Assembly (NCBI RefSeq): GCF_013623905.1
Contig: NZ_JABKDD010000001.1
Span: 372,001 to 436,000 of the forward strand
Length of the DNA stretch: 64,000 nucleotides
Reading direction: 5' to 3'
From: Brevibacterium sediminis
Lineage (GTDB): Bacteria; Actinomycetota; Actinomycetes; Actinomycetales; Brevibacteriaceae
Shown in pieces: positions 60,692 to 64,000 of the stretch. The notes under the pieces were generated by a model. It saw nothing but the letters and a program-made list of their open reading frames with translations, was not told the origin of the DNA and searched no databases. The first letter of the stretch is position 1. Each line of letters begins with the position of its first letter. The position numbers and the translations under genes were made by a program.

Positions 60692-63237
60692 TCGCAGTCG
60701 CCCTCGCGCAGATTCGGATCCACTGGGCCCGATTCCTCGCAATCGGCCTCGGCATCGCATTGGCTTCCGGATTCGTCGCAACCACCCTGATCATCAATTC
60801 CTCGCTGCAGGACAGCCTCGAACACGCCGTCGGCCGTTCTTTCGAGAAAGCCGACCTCACCGTCGTCCCGGACAGAGACGTCTTCGTCGGGGGAGACGAG
60901 GCCTCTCCGCTGCTGCGCCCCTTGGCCGAAGTCGACGGGGTGGCTACCGCGTCGTTGTCGGCCCGCACAGTGACCACGGGCCGAGGTGCCGCATTCTCCG
61001 AATGCTCTTTTGCGCTGTCTCCGGTGCCCGCCGATGAACGGCTCGACACGTTCGATATGGTCTCCGGTCAGCGACCGGAAGCGACGACGGACCTCGTGCT
61101 CGACACTCGCACGGCCAGCGATCTCAACGTCGGAGTCGGCGATGAGATTCGCTTCACCGTCGATGCTGTGCCAGTGGAGAGCGGAAACGATGACATGCCG
61201 ATCTACCGGGGTCCGAGTCAGAGCAGCGTCACCTTCTCCGTCGTGGGCATCGCCGAAATGGGGCAGGATCCGGCCCTGCCCGGCGCCACTCGAGCGCTGA
61301 CGACAGCATCGGGCTATCAGGAGTATTTCGCCCAGCAGGGCGATGTCATCGCCATTCAGATCGCCCTCGAGAGCGGCGCGGACCCAGAGGCTGTGCGTAC
61401 ACAGCTGCAGAGGGTCATCGACGGTTCGGAACTGAGCGGCAGCCTCGAAGCGCTCTCCGTGGACGATGCCGTGAAAGCGAAGACCGACCGCCTCTCCGGC
61501 GGCAACGCTGTCGTGACCGGTCTCCTGCTCGTCTTCGCCGGAATCTCCGTCATCGTCGCCATCCTCGTCGTCTCCAACACCTTCTCCGTCATCGTCGCCG
61601 GACGCCGTCGGGAATTCGCTCTGCTGCGCTGCCTCGGCGCCACCCGCCTGCAGATGTACGGCTCGGTCGTGGCCGAAGGGCTCTTCGTCGGATTGCTCGG
61701 GTCGATCTTCGGTGTGCTCACCGGGGTCGTCGGCAGTCGCGGACTGATGGCTGTAGCGGTGCGCTACTGGCCGCAGGAGTTCCCCTACGACACTCTCACC
61801 GTTCCCGTCTCCGCCCTGGTCAGCGGTGTCGTCGTCGGTGCCCTGCTGACGATTGTGGCCACCATCCGACCGGCTCGCAGTGCCATCGCTGTGACACCGC
61901 TCGAAGCACTCCAGCCCTTCGACGCATCCATCTCGCCGAGCACCCGCGCTCGTCCGCGCCACCTCGTGGGTTTCGGCTGCATCGGGCTGGGTGTGGTTCT
62001 CGTCATCGTCTCGGTCTATGCGGTGTCGGCTTCGCAGCTCTGGATCCTCGGCGGAGCGCTGGGTGGGGGACTCGTGGTCACGGGGCTGGTCATCAGCGCG
62101 GCGAAGATCATCCCGCCCGTCGTCGCATGGACGGGGGAGGTGCTGTTCAGCCCTTGGGGCGTTCCCGGTCAGCTGGCGACCCTGAACACATTGCGCAATC
62201 CGCGTCGCACCGCGGCCACAGCCACGGCGCTCATCATCGGCGTGACCTTGGTGGCGACGATCCTCGTGGGCGGCATGTCGACGAAAGCGACGCTCAGCCA
62301 CGGCCTCGACCAGCGTTATCCCGTTGACATCTCCGTGCCGCTGTCGGGCCTCGTCGATGATGACCAACTCGACGATGTGCGCGAGATCCCCGGCGTGTCC
62401 ACCGCGGTCATCGCCCACCGCGCCGAGGCGGTCGAAGACTTCAAAGGCTCCCGTCCCGAGATCTTCGTCATCGACCCGGACAGCGCCGAGACCGTACTCG
62501 GAGACGCGGCCGCGAACATCGTGTCCGGACGGGTCACAGTCCCCGAAGACTATCCTTCACCGACAGTGCGGGTGAAAGGGCTCAACGAGATGAGCGTGCC
62601 CGTGCACAGGGACGGCCTCTCCAGTCTCGCCTTCTTCACCACCCCCGACGTCGGCAACGATCTCGGCATCTCGGCGACGACGACGGCCGTGCTCGTCCGC
62701 CTCGACGAGGATGTCGACGTCGACGAGATCACCCGCATCCGACAGTCCGTGGCCGAGACGCTCGACGTCTCCAGCGACGAGGTCGGCGGCTCGGCCGTCG
62801 CCCGGGGCGCCTATTCCGAACTCATTGATGTCATGCTCGCCGGGGCCGTGGCTCTGCTCTTCGTCTCCGTGGTCATCGCGCTCATCGGCGTCTCGAACAC
62901 GGTCAGCCTCTCCGTCATCGAGCGCCGCCGGGAGAACGCGCTGATGCGGGCGCTGGGGCTGAGCCTTGCGCAGCTGCGGACTCTGCTGGCGCTCGAGGCG
63001 GTGCTCATCTCATCGGTGGCCGCACTGCTGGGACTCGTGCTCGGCGGTGCCCTGGGCATCGTCGGCACACGGTTGGTCACCCACGACTACTCCACCGACC
63101 TCATCGTCGACTTCTCTGCCCCGTCCTTCCTCGGCATCCTCGGCGTGGCGGTCGTCGCCGGCATCCTCTCCGCTCTGGCACCGGCCAGGCGAGCGTCCCG
63201 ACTCTCACCGGTCGAAGGTCTCAAACTCGACTTCTGA
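60688..63237 (+). CDS. FtsX-like ABC permease, MacB type with two permease modules
   Basis: 849 residues. An N-terminal transmembrane helix and a periplasmic-core-like domain (about 20-265) lead into a first FtsX module (three helices, about 270-400, with FALLRCLGATRLQMYGSV), then two extra helices, a second extracytoplasmic domain (about 530-700) and a second FtsX module (about 710-849, with ENALMRALGLSLAQLRTL). Such tandem permeases work as mechanotransmission or export units for lipids, peptides or drugs; the substrate is unknown. Confidence 0.9.
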   Translation: MIAVALAQIRIHWARFLAIGLGIALASGFVATTLIINSSLQDSLEHAVGRSFEKADLTVVPDRDVFVGGDEASPLLRPLAEVDGVATASLSARTVTTGRGAAFSECSFALSPVPADERLDTFDMVSGQRPEATTDLVLDTRTASDLNVGVGDEIRFTVDAVPVESGNDDMPIYRGPSQSSVTFSVVGIAEMGQDPALPGATRALTTASGYQEYFAQQGDVIAIQIALESGADPEAVRTQLQRVIDGSELSGSLEALSVDDAVKAKTDRLSGGNAVVTGLLLVFAGISVIVAILVVSNTFSVIVAGRRREFALLRCLGATRLQMYGSVVAEGLFVGLLGSIFGVLTGVVGSRGLMAVAVRYWPQEFPYDTLTVPVSALVSGVVVGALLTIVATIRPARSAIAVTPLEALQPFDASISPSTRARPRHLVGFGCIGLGVVLVIVSVYAVSASQLWILGGALGGGLVVTGLVISAAKIIPPVVAWTGEVLFSPWGVPGQLATLNTLRNPRRTAATATALIIGVTLVATILVGGMSTKATLSHGLDQRYPVDISVPLSGLVDDDQLDDVREIPGVSTAVIAHRAEAVEDFKGSRPEIFVIDPDSAETVLGDAAANIVSGRVTVPEDYPSPTVRVKGLNEMSVPVHRDGLSSLAFFTTPDVGNDLGISATTTAVLVRLDEDVDVDEITRIRQSVAETLDVSSDEVGGSAVARGAYSELIDVMLAGAVALLFVSVVIALIGVSNTVSLSVIERRRENALMRALGLSLAQLRTLLALEAVLISSVAALLGLVLGGALGIVGTRLVTHDYSTDLIVDFSAPSFLGILGVAVVAGILSALAPARRASRLSPVEGLKLDF

Positions 63238-63286
63238 TGGGCCCCGGCCACCGAACCGGACGTCGGTGTCTGATAGGAAAGAGCTC

Positions 63287-64000
63287 ATGAACTCCGCGCG
63301 CATCCGCATTCTGATCGTCCTCGGAATCGTCTTCGCTGCCTTCAATCTGCGCCCCGGAGTCACCGGGCTCTCGCCTCTGCTCGACACCATGGGCGAAGAG
63401 ATCGAACTGAGCGCGGTGTTCCTGGCCGTCATCGGCATGCTGCCGCCGCTGCTCTACGGCATCAGCGGCTTCATCACCCCGCGGCTCTATGCCCGCTTCT
63501 CCGGACTCGGCCTGACCTTGGCCGCCATGGTGATGGTCATGATCGGACTGGGTGTCCGCGCGGTCATCGATTCGCCATCGCTGTTCCTGGCGCTGAGCGT
63601 GCTGGCCCTGCTGGGAATGGGCATCGGCAACGTCATCCTCCCGCCCCTGGTGAAATCGTATTTCCCCGACAGGGTGGCCCTCATGTCGACCGTGCACGTC
63701 GGGCTCCTCCAGTTCGGGACGTTCATTCCGCCGCTCGTGGCGGTTCCCCTCGCCTCCGGTGTCGGTTGGAGAGGCTCACTGCTCGTCTGGGCCGGTTTCG
63801 CGGCTCTGGGTGCGGTCGTGTGGATCGCCATCCGCATCGTCATGCCCGCACCCGCCGCCGAGGTGGCCGTCGCCGTCGTCGGCGGCAGTGAGCTCTCTCG
63901 CCTTCTGCGCAGCCCTCGGGCCTGGGCGCTGATGACGATGACGGGTCTGACGTCGTTCAACAACTTCATCCTCTTCACCTGGCTGCCGGGTCTGCTCACC
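63287..64000 (+). CDS. MFS transporter, CynX/NimT family (5' part, runs off right edge)
   Basis: The first 238 residues are visible. The start ATG 63287 follows AGGAAAGAG. Helix 1-2 shows FAAFNLRPGVTGLSPLLDTM, the Arg-Pro motif of the CynX/NimT (cyanate/2-nitroimidazole) subgroup, and later GNVILPPLVKSYFPDRVALM. Substrate unknown. The gene begins 49 bp after the permease gene and may be transcribed with it. Confidence 0.87.
   Translation, partial: MNSARIRILIVLGIVFAAFNLRPGVTGLSPLLDTMGEEIELSAVFLAVIGMLPPLLYGISGFITPRLYARFSGLGLTLAAMVMVMIGLGVRAVIDSPSLFLALSVLALLGMGIGNVILPPLVKSYFPDRVALMSTVHVGLLQFGTFIPPLVAVPLASGVGWRGSLLVWAGFAALGAVVWIAIRIVMPAPAAEVAVAVVGGSELSRLLRSPRAWALMTMTGLTSFNNFILFTWLPGLLT

Noticed and set aside
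60637..62418. 593-codon open frame on the minus strand
   Set aside because: Antisense to the FtsX permease; rich in Asp/Arg/His/Gly as typical for shadow frames.

Overview
This 64 kb window is GC-rich, densely coded chromosomal DNA of an actinomycete. Support comes from a mycothiol-type SigR/RsrA pair, the fused 2-oxoglutarate enzyme Kgd, bL37, AdnAB-type helicase-nucleases, UvrD2, GuaB1, FolP2 and UPF0182. Protein flavour and gene order suggest a Micrococcales member such as Brevibacterium; the genus is an inference. No prophage, insertion sequence, CRISPR array or rRNA operon was seen, so most of the window is core genome.

Layout. 1-8.7 kb: 3' end of citrate synthase, then dapD and dapE (lysine/peptidoglycan precursor), a LOG-family hydrolase, folP2, a small DivIVA-domain membrane protein, a GT-C mannosyltransferase, DUF3117, an O-methyltransferase, an alkyltransferase-like protein and tatB. 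8.7-19 kb: polysaccharide deacetylase, Mrp, DUF1003, a soluble MgtE-N/CBS protein, a secreted phosphoesterase, two peptidases and a PHP phosphoesterase. 19-34 kb: RhlE-like helicase, MiaE-like ferritin-fold protein, DUF3107, TetR, then the DNA repair block adnA-adnB / pseudo-phosphotransferase / nudC-uvrD2 and a TOMM/ThiF-like orphan. 34-42 kb: a non-coding region with a DnaA-box cluster, YgjP-type metallopeptidase, NUDIX, DUF2342 zincin, a PDZ-Lon membrane protease and UPF0182. 42-50 kb: initiator tRNA, YceI, the aroA-rsgA-hisN-aminotransferase operon, the sigR-rsrA redox stress operon, and bL37. 50-64 kb: a degenerate SGNH protein with kgd, guaB1 with two CNNM/CorC proteins, a VanY-type carboxypeptidase, tRNA-Arg, a MacB-like ABC exporter and the start of an MFS transporter. 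From memory, gene order resembles the M. tuberculosis segments Rv1201c-Rv1232c, Rv3193c-Rv3211, Rv3221A-Rv3228 and Rv1841c-Rv1843c joined together.

Most unusual signals: (1) a 40-codon leader ORF between guaB1 and the first CNNM gene. It carries an Asp/Pro-rich stretch, ends in a TGATG overlap with the CNNM start, and its RNA can fold into a closing stem plus three hairpins that pairs up the likely ribosome binding site. It is a candidate Mg2+-responsive leader. (2) A cluster of DnaA boxes, two of them perfect, far from any dnaA or dnaN gene. (3) Several proteins that keep a fold but have lost catalytic residues: the phosphotransferase next to adnB, the SGNH protein next to kgd, and the AdnA motor.
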